From TK10-74A sp965263065 (GTDB taxonomy: Bacteria > Chloroflexota > Dehalococcoidia > Bin125), in contig CBDHGH010000003.1 of the NCBI GenBank assembly GCA_965263065.1, positions 2,046,001 to 2,110,000 of the forward strand: a stretch of DNA of 64,000 nucleotides, written 5' to 3'. Made by a program: the position numbers and the translations under genes. Below are positions 28,945 to 37,354 of this stretch, piece after piece; within the stretch, counting starts at the first letter, position 1, and the number at the start of each line of letters is the position of its first letter. Below the pieces are notes generated by a model. The model saw only the letters and a program-made list of their open reading frames with translations. It was not told the DNA's origin and searched no databases.

Positions 28945-29778
28945 GTGAAGTTGGCTGCAATGGCAGATTCCGTCCCCGCCGATGCCGGCGCGCAGGTGCT
29001 CGACGCCGGCGCGCTCCTTCCCCCCGCCGCCCACCCGCACAGCGTCCGCATCATCCACACCTCCGACGTCCACGTCGGCACGGGCCACACGCGCGACGAG
29101 TCCGGCCGCGAGGAGGCCCTGCACTTCCTCGAAACGATCATGGGCGCCGCCGTCGACCTCGAGGCCGACCTCGTCCTGATCGCCGGCGATTTCTTCGACC
29201 ACAACCGCGTCAAGGAGCCGCTCTTCGCCGAGACGGCCGCCATCATCAGCGCGACGCACGTCCCCGTCGTCATCCTGCCCGGCAACCACGACCCCTTCAT
29301 CCCCGGCTCGATGTACGAGCGCTTCCGCCACCACTTCGCCGACCACGTGCACATCTTCGACGACGCCGACGGCACGCTGCTCAGCCTCGACGACGTCGGC
29401 GTGCAGATCTGGGGTCAGGCCCACACCAGCTACGACGACTTCTCGCCCGCGGGCAGCAGCCCCGGCTGGCGCAGCGACAGCGAGCAACCGCTGTGGCGCA
29501 TCGCCATGGCGCACGGCTCCGCCGTCGGCTTCGACGGCCGCCTCTCCTTCGGCTACCGCATCGAGGAGGAGCACCTGTCCGACCTCGAGGCGCACTACGT
29601 CGCCCTCGGCCACCTCGATCGCCACGGCCAGACCGGCCCGCCCGGCACGACCGCCTTCTACTCGGGCGCGCCCAGCCTGCTCAAGGGCTTCACCCTCGTC
29701 GACCTGCGGCCGCACGGCGTCCACGTCCAGCCCATCCTCTTCGACGCCCTGGAGCGCGGCCAACTGCCGGAACGCTGA
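28945..29778 (+). CDS. Metallophosphoesterase, SbcD/calcineurin-like
   Basis: A 277-aa hydrolase with the two-metal phosphoesterase motifs: HTSDVHVG, IAGDFFDHNRV, LPGNHDPF, MAHGS and ALGHLDRHG. The arrangement resembles DNA-repair exonuclease SbcD-type proteins but is shorter, and no SbcC ATPase is adjacent. The start may be the GTG at 28945 or the ATG at 28960. Substrate unknown. Confidence 0.88.
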   Translation: MKLAAMADSVPADAGAQVLDAGALLPPAAHPHSVRIIHTSDVHVGTGHTRDESGREEALHFLETIMGAAVDLEADLVLIAGDFFDHNRVKEPLFAETAAIISATHVPVVILPGNHDPFIPGSMYERFRHHFADHVHIFDDADGTLLSLDDVGVQIWGQAHTSYDDFSPAGSSPGWRSDSEQPLWRIAMAHGSAVGFDGRLSFGYRIEEEHLSDLEAHYVALGHLDRHGQTGPPGTTAFYSGAPSLLKGFTLVDLRPHGVHVQPILFDALERGQLPER

Positions 29779-29871
29779 GCCGGCCCGCTGACCGCCCTCA
29801 GGCCAGAACACACGACATAAGACACGCCCTCGAGAAACACAGCCCCCAGGACTACAGCGAAGGAGACCGCC

Positions 29872-30861
29872 ATGAGCTTCCGCGCGTTCGTCGTTGACAT
29901 GCAGGACGAGGACTTCAGCGCCGGCGTGCAGTCGCTCGACGAGGCGCAGCTGCCCGACGGCGACGTCACCATCGACGTGCAGTGGTCGAGCGTGAACTAC
30001 AAGGACGGCCTCGCCACCCTGCCCAAGGGCCGCGTCGTCACCAGCTACCCGATGGTGCCCGGCATCGACCTGGCCGGCCGCGTGCGCGAATCGGCCGACG
30101 ATCGCTTCCGCCCCGGCCAGGGCGTGCTCATCACCGGCTACGACCTGGGCGTCGCGCACTTCGGCGGCTTCGCCGAGGTGGCCCGCGTCCCGGCCGACTG
30201 GATCGTGCCCCTGCCCGACGGCATCAGCGCCGAGGAGGCGATGGCCCTCGGCACCGCCGGCTTCACCGCCGGCCTCTCCGTCGAGGCCCTGCAGCAAGGC
30301 GGCGTCACGCCCGACTCCGGCCCCGTCCTCGTCACCGGCGCGACCGGCGGCGTCGGCAGCACCGCCGTCGCCATCCTCGCGCGGCTCGGCTACACCGTCG
30401 CTGCCAGCACCGGCAAGGCCGGCGAGCACGACTACCTGCGCGCCCTCGGCGCCTCCGAGATCCTCAGCCGCGAGGAGGTCAGCGAGGAGAGCCGCCGCCC
30501 CATCGAGCGCGAGCGCTGGGCCGGCGCGGTCGACCCCGTCGGCGGCGCGACCACCGCCTACATCCTGCGCACGCTCAAGCGCGACGGCGTCAACGCCATC
30601 TCCGGCCTCACCGGCGGCTTCGCTGTCAGCACCACGGTCATGCCCTTCATCCTGCGCGGCGCCTCGCTCGTCGGCGTCGAATCCGTCAACTGCCCCATGT
30701 CGCGCCGCAGCGAGATCTGGCGCCGCCTCGCCGGCGACTGGAAGCCCGACGCCCTGCTCGACGCCATCGCCGTCCGCATCGACCTCGACGGCGTGGCCGC
30801 CGCGACCGCCTCCATCCTCCAAGGCGCCGTGCGAGGGCGTACGCTGGTCGCGCTCGGCTGA
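29872..30861 (+). CDS. Zinc-independent medium-chain oxidoreductase, YhdH/AcuI (acrylyl-CoA reductase) type
   Basis: A 329-aa NADPH-dependent reductase. The N-terminus SSVNYKDGLATLPKG and PMVPGIDLAGRV, then VLVTGATGGVGSTAVAILAR (Rossmann) and AVDPVGGATT, match the YhdH/AcuI family that reduces acryloyl-CoA or quinones. It lacks zinc-binding cysteines. An AGGAG site precedes the ATG. Confidence 0.9.
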   Translation: MSFRAFVVDMQDEDFSAGVQSLDEAQLPDGDVTIDVQWSSVNYKDGLATLPKGRVVTSYPMVPGIDLAGRVRESADDRFRPGQGVLITGYDLGVAHFGGFAEVARVPADWIVPLPDGISAEEAMALGTAGFTAGLSVEALQQGGVTPDSGPVLVTGATGGVGSTAVAILARLGYTVAASTGKAGEHDYLRALGASEILSREEVSEESRRPIERERWAGAVDPVGGATTAYILRTLKRDGVNAISGLTGGFAVSTTVMPFILRGASLVGVESVNCPMSRRSEIWRRLAGDWKPDALLDAIAVRIDLDGVAAATASILQGAVRGRTLVALG

Positions 30862-30893
30862 TCGGGCGCGAGCGCGCCCCGAAGGTTGTCACC

Positions 30894-31388
30894 ATGCCCA
30901 CCTGGCAGGACCGACTCAAGCAAGCGCAGGCCGTCGCCCGCGAGGGCGCGCGCCAGGCCGCCGTCACCGCCGAGGAGGTCCGCAAGCGCGCCGAGCCCGC
31001 CCTGCGCGAGGCCGTCGAGAAGGCCAAGCCCGCCGTTGAGCGCGGCGCCCGCCGGGGCCGCGCCGCCGTCGACGCCACGCTCGAAGAGCGCAAGGTCCAG
31101 CGGGAGGCGCGCGTCAACTGGTTCCTCACCGAAGCCGGCCCCGTCTACACCGCCGGCTACCCCGACGATGAGAGCATGCGCCTCGGGATGCAGGCCGCCG
31201 CCGAGCACGGCTGGCGCGTCGATAACGTCGCCCACGTGCCCCCCAAGCCCCGCTTCCCGGGCGGGCTCACGGCCATCGTCGCCAAGCAGGCCGCCGAGCG
31301 CGTCCTCAAGCCCGACAAGTACCTCGTCACCTTCCGCAAGATCACCGCGGACGTCACCGCCGCCGACACGACCACCGAGGCTGATTAG
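30894..31388 (+). CDS. Hypothetical protein with long amphipathic helix
   Basis: A 164-aa protein. Residues 1-70 form a charged Ala-rich helix with repeated AREGARQAA and VEKAKPAVERGARRG-like segments, as in apolipoprotein-like or membrane-surface coiled coils. A small C-terminal domain (VNWFLTEAGPVYTAGYPDD, HGWRVDNVAHVPPK) follows, ending in a Thr/Asp tail. No family recognised. It starts 32 bp after the oxidoreductase gene. Confidence 0.8.
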   Translation: MPTWQDRLKQAQAVAREGARQAAVTAEEVRKRAEPALREAVEKAKPAVERGARRGRAAVDATLEERKVQREARVNWFLTEAGPVYTAGYPDDESMRLGMQAAAEHGWRVDNVAHVPPKPRFPGGLTAIVAKQAAERVLKPDKYLVTFRKITADVTAADTTTEAD

Positions 31389-31434
31389 CCCCGGCCGTCG
31401 CCATCGCCTGGCGCTTGCTACGCTGTTCCCCCCG

Positions 31435-31509
31435 GCGGGGGTAGCTCAGGGGTAGAGCTCCTGCCTTCCAAGCAGGCGGCCGCGGGTTCGAATCCCGTCC
31501 CCCGCTCCA
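31435..31509 (+). tRNA. tRNA-Gly(TCC)
   Basis: A 75-nt cloverleaf: acceptor GCGGGGG pairs with CCCCCGC, D arm GCTC...GAGC, anticodon stem CCTGC/GCAGG around loop CTTCCAA (anticodon TCC), T arm with TTCGAAT, discriminator T and encoded CCA. The compositionally different defence-like operon starts shortly downstream, a common arrangement for islands integrated at tRNA genes. Confidence 0.97.
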
Positions 31510-31786
31510 CGGGGTCCGTTCCGTCCTACCGACCCGCGACGATTGCCAACTTGGCCTGGAGCCGGCCGGCCGTGATGTCGTTCCTCATCCGATTCGTTGT
31601 TGCGTGCGTGCACCATCCAGATCCGCGAATCGAGCGGACAAGGCTGCTCTGCGTCCCGCGCCGCCGGGCGCCAAGTCGGGCGTGTGGGGGGTAGGGCTGG
31701 ACGGTGACGCCGTGAGGATCACCGGGGCCGCGCTTCGTGGAACGGTCTACGGAATGACAGAAGACATCTAAATCGATCACAAAGAC
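31510..31786. other. Non-coding stretch between tRNA-Gly and the QueC-like operon
   Basis: No convincing gene on either strand. A minus-strand frame (31526-31780) encodes an unremarkable Arg-rich sequence with no ribosome site and is probably spurious. The stretch becomes AT-richer toward the promoter at 31787. No integrase or repeat of the tRNA 3' end is seen here. Confidence 0.6.
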
Positions 31787-31815
31787 TTGACATTGTCAGA
31801 TAGTGCAAGTAGTCT
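31787..31815 (+). promoter_or_regulatory. Sigma-70 consensus-like promoter of the QueC-like operon
   Basis: TTGACA (31787-31792), a 17-bp spacer and TAGTCT (31810-31815), the best -35/-10 pair in the window. It points at the gene at 31860. Two palindromes overlap it, one on the -35 and one on the -10/+1 region. Confidence 0.85.
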
Positions 31816-31831
31816 CAGCGCACACTGAGAC
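31788..31831. promoter_or_regulatory. Two operator-like palindromes over the promoter
   Basis: TGACATTGTCA (31788-31798) is a perfect 11-bp palindrome over the -35. GTCTCAG (31812-31818) and CTGAGAC (31825-31831) form a perfect inverted repeat over the end of the -10 and the start site. Both suit a dimeric repressor; the XRE-ImmA/IrrE protein of the same operon (33891-35120) is the obvious candidate. Confidence 0.65.
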
Positions 31832-31859
31832 GTGCGGATCAACCGAGTGCGGGGGCAGG

Positions 31860-32513
31860 ATGCCGGAACTGGACCGTTTCGAGAGAAGTTTTGCCGCCGG
31901 CTGGCGCGCCGCCTACAAGTGGGCCCGCGAGGGTACAGCTTCGGACGCCGAGATCAGCGACAAGCTGATCGGATCTCTGGCCCGGACCCTTCGTGAGCGT
32001 GGCGGCATCCCAGGCCTCCGAGAGTTGAGTGAAGTGGTCGCGAACCGTCGCGAAGCTTCACTTGAGGACTCCTTCGACTCAATCGAGCGCATAGTACGAG
32101 GCCAAGAAGGCCACCGGCATACCAAGATATCGGCTGAGGTGACCAAATTCGTCCTTGTCTCAGGTGAGCTGGATGCTAAAGCCCTGGAGTCAAGCGCGGT
32201 CACTGAGCAACTCGCGAGGTTGAGTTGTACGGCCATCATGGAGCACGAATTCTTCGGCAAGGCCCGTCCAAATCTGATTTCCGAAGGCAAGCTGGGGAGC
32301 CAGGACTCAGCCTACGAATGGCAGCGCCGAATTGAACAGGTCACTCGGCTTGCGGTCGAGAAGCTGGCCGGTCAACTTGCGGATAATCCCAGCGCCGTGG
32401 GGCTCCGAGCCCCGAGGCGTTCTGTCCCGCGTGAGCCTACCAGCAGTCTTCTCGGGGAGAATCTGCGTCCGTCGAGGAGTCTGACCCGCGCTTCGTCCGG
32501 GCCGTCGCGATGA
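31860..32513 (+). CDS. Hypothetical protein, first gene of the QueC-like operon
   Basis: A 217-aa mostly helical, charged protein (MPELDRFERSFAAGWRAAY ...). No catalytic motif or known domain is recognised. The C-terminal 40 residues are low-complexity Ser/Arg-rich. The ATG at 31860 follows a G-rich run; a GTG at 31803 is less likely because it would lie upstream of the predicted start of transcription. It overlaps the QueC-like gene by 4 bp (ATGA), implying a stoichiometric partner or substrate. Codon use is visibly less GC-biased than in the surrounding genome. Confidence 0.8.
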   Translation: MPELDRFERSFAAGWRAAYKWAREGTASDAEISDKLIGSLARTLRERGGIPGLRELSEVVANRREASLEDSFDSIERIVRGQEGHRHTKISAEVTKFVLVSGELDAKALESSAVTEQLARLSCTAIMEHEFFGKARPNLISEGKLGSQDSAYEWQRRIEQVTRLAVEKLAGQLADNPSAVGLRAPRRSVPREPTSSLLGENLRPSRSLTRASSGPSR

Positions 32514-33874
32514 GCGCCACGCCTTACAGCTACGACTTCACCGTCCACAACCGGCAAGTAGGTCTTGAGAGCACCTGCTGGTTGAACAGCAAGCGCCTGT
32601 CGCGCCCGTTCGGTCAGATGCTTCCTGCGAGTGCGGCGGATCTCCTGGACCTAGCACTGGCCATCTATGCGGCCGACCGTTCTTCGCCGCGAGACTTCAA
32701 GCGGCGTAACACCGGACAGCGCCGCATCGATGTTCGGGTCGGGTTGAGGAATCCTGATCGTTGGACCACGCCGGAGATGGCTGCCAGTCTTCAAGAGTTC
32801 CTCTACTGGCTCAGCGAAGACGAGTGGTCATTTCGCCTTGACAAGCGACAGACGGGTCGGGAGTTTGAGGAGTCCGAGGCCTTTCTCTTCAGCACGCCTC
32901 CGGAGTTGCCGGTCTCCGTCTCGTTGTTCAGTGGCGGCCTCGACTCCCTTGCCGGACTCGCTTGCCAGACTACGCGAGATCCCAGCGGGTCACGCATCCT
33001 CGTCTCCGGATACACCCACGGCCGTCTGCGCAGCCGACAGCGATCCCAGGTGGAGCGCGTCAGATCGGTGCTCGATGAGCGCGCGCCGGGCGCGGGGCCA
33101 AGAGTTTGGCACGTAGCGGTCGGCTTCGGCATGCACCGCCCCGAAGGGCGCCGTGAGGAGAAAGGGCAGCGCACGCGTGCGCTGGTCTTCCTCGCCCTCG
33201 GAGTTACGGCCGCCCTACAGGCCGGCGCTGACACGCTGTGGGTGTACGAGAACGGTGTCGGGGCTCTGAACCTCCCCCTCAACGAGACGCAACTCGGCGT
33301 AGATAACTACAGAGGTGTCCATCCCCGTTCCCTGATCATGTTTGATGCACTCGTTGAGGCTGTGCTGGATCGTCCGATCCGCGTCAGGAACCCGTTCCTG
33401 TTCCACACGAAGGCGGAGATGTGCCGGGCGCTGCTCCCCGCCGGATTCGTCGGCGCCGTGGCGGAGACCATCTCTTGCGACAGCTTCCCGATGCGCATTC
33501 CCGGCCAGCCCGCGCACTGCGGCTTCTGCACGTCCTGTGTCCTCCGGCGACAGGCCCTCCACGCCGCCGGGCTGCGCCAATACGACCCTGCCGCCGCATA
33601 CCGGCACGATGTGCGCGCGGGACGGGCGGCCCTCAGCAGCGACCAGCTCTACGGCCTTGAAGCAATGCGGGGCCAAGTCCACAGGCTTGAACGGGCCCTT
33701 GCTTCAAGTGATCCGTGGCAGTCCCTCGTAGCTTCGTTTCCAGAACTCGCTCGGACCAGCGCCGAACTCGGACAGCACGAGGGCTTGGGCATCGCGCAGA
33801 CCCGCGCCGGCTTCGTTCGCCTGTTCCGGACCTACGTGTCCGAGTGGCGGGGGTCCACCTCGCGCGCCGCCTGA
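32510..33874 (+). CDS. QueC-like (7-cyano-7-deazaguanine synthase-like) enzyme
   Basis: A 454-aa protein. Residues 140-155 carry the PP-loop SLFSGGLDSLAG of N-type ATP pyrophosphatases. Around residue 325-345 a QueC-type zinc motif is visible: C then HCGFCTSCVLRRQAL. It is about twice the length of housekeeping QueC because of an N-terminal domain of about 135 residues. No other queuosine-pathway genes (queD, queE, queF) are present, so a biosynthetic role is unlikely. QueC-like proteins occur in Qat and type IV CBASS defence systems (known); their partners (ATPase, TatD, CD-NTase, TGT-like) are not found here. I infer a modification enzyme of a defence or stress module. Confidence 0.88.
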   Translation: MSATPYSYDFTVHNRQVGLESTCWLNSKRLSRPFGQMLPASAADLLDLALAIYAADRSSPRDFKRRNTGQRRIDVRVGLRNPDRWTTPEMAASLQEFLYWLSEDEWSFRLDKRQTGREFEESEAFLFSTPPELPVSVSLFSGGLDSLAGLACQTTRDPSGSRILVSGYTHGRLRSRQRSQVERVRSVLDERAPGAGPRVWHVAVGFGMHRPEGRREEKGQRTRALVFLALGVTAALQAGADTLWVYENGVGALNLPLNETQLGVDNYRGVHPRSLIMFDALVEAVLDRPIRVRNPFLFHTKAEMCRALLPAGFVGAVAETISCDSFPMRIPGQPAHCGFCTSCVLRRQALHAAGLRQYDPAAAYRHDVRAGRAALSSDQLYGLEAMRGQVHRLERALASSDPWQSLVASFPELARTSAELGQHEGLGIAQTRAGFVRLFRTYVSEWRGSTSRAA

Positions 33875-33890
33875 CGACTCGGGAGGTTCC

Positions 33891-35120
33891 ATGGCACAGC
33901 ACGACGCCGACTCCATCGACCCCCGCAGACTGGGACGCCGCCTGCAGGAGGCGCGCAAGGCCCGAGGGCTGACGCAGCAAGACGCCGCGGACGCCATCGA
34001 GGTTGCCCGGACGACGATCACCGCGCTGGAGAAGGGCGACCGACGCACCCGGCCCGATGAGGTGATCCGGTTGGCGAGTCTCTACGGCAAGCGGGTGAGC
34101 GATCTCGTCGGTCCGAAGGAACCGGTCGCGGACTTCGCCGTCCAGTTCCGGACGGCCGCCGACCGCGTCGGCTCGGCCGGCATCCAGGAAGAAACGCGGG
34201 AGGCGATCCGGGAGTTCCAGGACCTGTGCGAGAACTACCTGTACCTGGAGCAGCTGAACGGGGTGTCGATCGGGCCGAACTACCCGCCCCAGTATCCGAC
34301 GGCGGGAACGACTCCCGAGGCGGCGGCCCAGGATGTCGCCTCGTCCGAACGCAACCGGCTGGGCCTCGGCGACGGGCCGGCGCTGCGGCTGAGGGAGACG
34401 CTCGAGCAGGATGTGGGTCTCCGCGTGTTCTCCATCGCGCTGCCGTCGCGAGTGGCGGGCATCTTCGCCTACACCGACGAGTTGGGCGGCTGCATCGCCG
34501 TCAATGCCCGCCATCCGGCAGAACGGCGCCAATGGTCACTGGCCCACGAATACGCCCACTTCCTGACGAGCCGCTATCAGTCGGAGATCTCCGTGCTGGG
34601 CGCGTCCAGTCGTGTCCCCGCCAGCGAGCGGTTCGCCGACACGTTCGCCCGCTGCCTGCTCATGCCCGAGCCCGGGCTGCGGCGCAGGTTCAACGAGCTG
34701 TCGCGCGCCGGCGGCGGCAACGTGACGGCCGCCGATGTTTGCCGGGTCGCGCACTACTACTTCGTCTCCGTCGAGGCGATGATGCTCCGCCTGGAGGAAA
34801 TTGGCGTTCTCCCAGGAGGAACCTGGGAGCGCCTGCGCGACCGGGGATTCAGGGCCCGCGAGGCGCAGGAGCACCTGGGATTGCCTCCCCAACCTCGCGA
34901 CGATCGGCTGCTGCCGCTCCGCTACGAGTTCTTGGCAGCCCGCGCGTACGAAGAGGGAAGTCTCACGGAAGGTGAGTTGGCCCTCCTGCTGCGGGCCGAT
35001 CGTGTCTCGGCCAGGCGGACCGTGCAGACGCTGAGCAATGCCCTGCACGTGCTGGATGAAGGCCAAGTGGCGTCTCTCCCCATCGAACTCGCCGGCAGCA
35101 TCACCAGCCGCGAGTCCTAA
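33891..35120 (+). CDS. XRE HTH fused to ImmA/IrrE metalloprotease
   Basis: A 409-aa protein: N-terminal HTH (LTQQDAADAIEVARTTITALEKG, residues about 25-50), a helical linker, and an ImmA/IrrE-type zinc peptidase with HEYAH near residue 220 followed by ERFADTFARCLLMP. Proteins of this kind sense stress or phage and cleave or derepress regulators. A GGGAGG site precedes the ATG, 16 bp after the QueC-like gene. Likely regulator of the operon through the palindromes at 31788-31831, or antitoxin for the PIN protein encoded next. Confidence 0.92.
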   Translation: MAQHDADSIDPRRLGRRLQEARKARGLTQQDAADAIEVARTTITALEKGDRRTRPDEVIRLASLYGKRVSDLVGPKEPVADFAVQFRTAADRVGSAGIQEETREAIREFQDLCENYLYLEQLNGVSIGPNYPPQYPTAGTTPEAAAQDVASSERNRLGLGDGPALRLRETLEQDVGLRVFSIALPSRVAGIFAYTDELGGCIAVNARHPAERRQWSLAHEYAHFLTSRYQSEISVLGASSRVPASERFADTFARCLLMPEPGLRRRFNELSRAGGGNVTAADVCRVAHYYFVSVEAMMLRLEEIGVLPGGTWERLRDRGFRAREAQEHLGLPPQPRDDRLLPLRYEFLAARAYEEGSLTEGELALLLRADRVSARRTVQTLSNALHVLDEGQVASLPIELAGSITSRES

Positions 35121-35131
35121 GGTCCGCCGCC

Positions 35132-35692
35132 GTGGAGAGTCGGCCCGTTACCCTTCTTCTCGACGCCAGTTGCCTGCTCAATCTCTACGCGACGGAACGC
35201 TTCGGGGAGATCGCGTCGTCGCTGCGCGAACACGTCGCGGTGGCCGACTACGTCGTCGATCAGGAAGCGATCTATGTCCTCCGCCGGCCTGCGCCCGACG
35301 CCGCGGAGGAGCAAGTGCTGGTCGACCTCTCTCCGTTCGTGGCCGACGGCTTGGTGGAGGTGATGCGACTGGAACGTCCCGCGGAGGAGGCGACGTTCGT
35401 AGCGCTCGCTGCCCTGATTGACGACGGTGAGGCGATCACGGCCGCCCTCGCCCTGCATCGCGGGTGCTCGCTGGCTACCGACGATCGCAAAGCCAGGCGA
35501 GTCCTTGGAGAGCGAACTCCGACAATCCCGCTCGTTTCGACCCTCGACTTGCTCAGCCAGTGGGCGGAAGCGACATCGATCCCCCCACACGAGTTGCGGG
35601 CGGCGATGGAGTCCATGCGTTCCGGCGCAAGCTACGTACCGGGCCCCCGCGATCCCCGCTTTGAGTGGTGGCTGCAGGTCGTACAAGGCTGA
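35132..35692 (+). CDS. PIN-domain ribonuclease-like protein
   Basis: A 186-aa protein starting at GTG. PIN features: N-terminal LLLDASCLLNLYA (first acidic residue), central DDGEAITAALALHRGCSLATDDRKARR (second acidic cluster and late Asp pair). PIN proteins are metal-dependent RNases, often toxins. It begins 11 bp after the XRE-ImmA/IrrE gene, so the two probably form a regulated pair, and it closes the QueC-like operon. Confidence 0.85.
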   Translation: MESRPVTLLLDASCLLNLYATERFGEIASSLREHVAVADYVVDQEAIYVLRRPAPDAAEEQVLVDLSPFVADGLVEVMRLERPAEEATFVALAALIDDGEAITAALALHRGCSLATDDRKARRVLGERTPTIPLVSTLDLLSQWAEATSIPPHELRAAMESMRSGASYVPGPRDPRFEWWLQVVQG

Positions 35693-35744
35693 ACGCCGTC
35701 GGGCGGGCGCTGACGCCCCCTACCCCAACCGCCCCCCGACCCCC

Positions 35745-37235
35745 CTACCCCGACGACCACTGCCGCACCCGACGACCCAGCCCCACCAGCCGCCGCCCCC
35801 ACTTCGACGCCAGCACCTCCTCGACGGCCGACAGCGCCGCCCAGCGCGAGACCTCGTTCAGCGTCGGATAGGCGTGGTGCGTCATCGCGAGGTCGAGCGC
35901 CGTCATCCGGCGCGAGATCGCCAGCACGTGCTCTTGGATCAGCTCGCCCGCCGACGGCCCGACGATCTGCGCCCCGACGACCCGCCGCCGCCGCCCCACC
36001 GTCACCATGCGCAGGAAGCCCGCCGTTCGATCGTCGATCAGCGCCCGGTCGACCTCCCGGAACGACTGCTCGTAGACGTGTACCGCGTCGCCGTGGTTCG
36101 CGCGCGCCGCCGCCTCGCTGAGCCCCACGCCGGCGACCTCGGGGTCGGTGAACACGACCCAGGGCATGCTGCGGTACCCGACCCGCTGCCGCCCGATCGG
36201 GAACAGGGCGTTGCGCAGCACGACCCCGGCCTCGTACGACGCCGCGTGCGTGAACTGATGGCCGCCCGTCACGTCGCCGCAGGCGTACACCCGCCGGTTC
36301 GACGTCCGCAGCCGCGCATCGACCCGCACCGCGCCGTCATCCGTCAGCGCCACGCCCGCCGCCTCCAACCCCAGGCCGTCGACGTTCGGGCGCTGCCCCG
36401 CCGCGACCAGGATCGCATCGGCGCGCACGTCCCGGCCGCCCTCCGGCCCCCGCACCCGCACGACCCGCTCCGCCGCATTCCCCCCGCCCTCGGTCACGAC
36501 CTCCACCACCGACGTGTCCGTCAGGATCGACATCCCCTCCCCCGTCAGCGCCTCGCGCAGCGCCGCCGAGACCGGCGCCTCGGCCCGCGCCAGGATGCGC
36601 GGCGCCGCCTCGACCACCGTCACCGCCGAGCCCAGCCGCTGGAACGCCTGCCCCAGTTCGAGTCCCGTCGGCCCCCCGCCGATCACCGTCAGCCGCGCCG
36701 GCAGCCGCTCGATGTCGAAGACCGTGCGGTTGGTGAGGTAGCCCGACGTCGCCAGCCCCGGAATCGGCGGCGCGACCGGCGACGACCCCGTCGCGATGAC
36801 GAACGTGCGCGCCCGCAGCCGTCGCCCGGCCACCTCCACCTCCGACGGCGACACGAAGCGCCCGCGGCCGGGGATGACGTCGACCCCCGGCAGCGTCTCG
36901 GGCCGGTCCGACTCCGCATATATCTGCTCCTGCAACGCGCGGATGCGCGCCAGCACCGGGCCGATCTCCACCGCGCCCGCCACAGCCCCGGTCGGCAGCC
37001 CCGCCGGCAGCCCCAGCGCCGCCCGATCCCGCCCCGCGACCGCCGCCCGCCCCGCCGCCAGCAGCGCCTTGCTCGGCACGCAGCCGTGCCACGTGCAGTC
37101 GCCGCCCAGCCGCTCCGCCTCCACGATCGCCACCCGCGCGCCCAACTGCGGCCCCAGCCGGCCGATCGTCAGCCCCGCCGACCCGCCGCCGATCACCACG
37201 ATGTCGTAGTCGTCCCGCCGCCGCCGCAGCCCCAC
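35745..37235 (-). CDS. FAD-dependent pyridine nucleotide-disulfide oxidoreductase (mercuric reductase-like)
   Basis: A 496-aa flavoprotein. FAD motif IVVIGGGSAGLT at the N-terminus, redox disulfide in GGDCTWHGCVPSKAL, NAD-binding LTVIGGGPTGLELGQ, and the C-terminal dimerisation domain with HHAYPTLNE. It lacks the extra N- and C-terminal Cys pairs of true MerA, so mercury reduction is doubtful; a general disulfide or quinone reductase is likelier. A GTG at 37235 with GAAGGGG upstream is the preferred start. Transcribed convergently with the PIN gene and divergently from the NifU-like gene. Confidence 0.88.
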   Translation of the reverse strand: MGLRRRRDDYDIVVIGGGSAGLTIGRLGPQLGARVAIVEAERLGGDCTWHGCVPSKALLAAGRAAVAGRDRAALGLPAGLPTGAVAGAVEIGPVLARIRALQEQIYAESDRPETLPGVDVIPGRGRFVSPSEVEVAGRRLRARTFVIATGSSPVAPPIPGLATSGYLTNRTVFDIERLPARLTVIGGGPTGLELGQAFQRLGSAVTVVEAAPRILARAEAPVSAALREALTGEGMSILTDTSVVEVVTEGGGNAAERVVRVRGPEGGRDVRADAILVAAGQRPNVDGLGLEAAGVALTDDGAVRVDARLRTSNRRVYACGDVTGGHQFTHAASYEAGVVLRNALFPIGRQRVGYRSMPWVVFTDPEVAGVGLSEAAARANHGDAVHVYEQSFREVDRALIDDRTAGFLRMVTVGRRRRVVGAQIVGPSAGELIQEHVLAISRRMTALDLAMTHHAYPTLNEVSRWAALSAVEEVLASKWGRRLVGLGRRVRQWSSG

Positions 37236-37354
37236 GCGTCGCCCCTTCCCGCGCACCGCCGTGCATCTGGCAGCGCAGCATACCCGCGCCCTATCGATAT
37301 CACGCCCGTCCTGCGCTACCATGCAGCCAGCGTCCAAGCAGAGGAGGCTCCCGC

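Noticed and set aside
31526..31780. Minus-strand frame of 84 codons after tRNA-Gly as an integrase remnant
   Set aside because: No integrase motif, no ribosome site, and it lies directly against the promoter of the next operon.
31860..35692. Assignment of the QueC-like operon as a Qat system or type IV CBASS
   Set aside because: No QatA-type ATPase, TatD nuclease, CD-NTase or TGT-like gene is present, and the first protein does not resemble QatB.
35745..37235. Calling the disulfide oxidoreductase a mercuric reductase
   Set aside because: It has the redox disulfide but no N-terminal metal-binding domain or C-terminal vicinal Cys pair, and no mer genes are adjacent.
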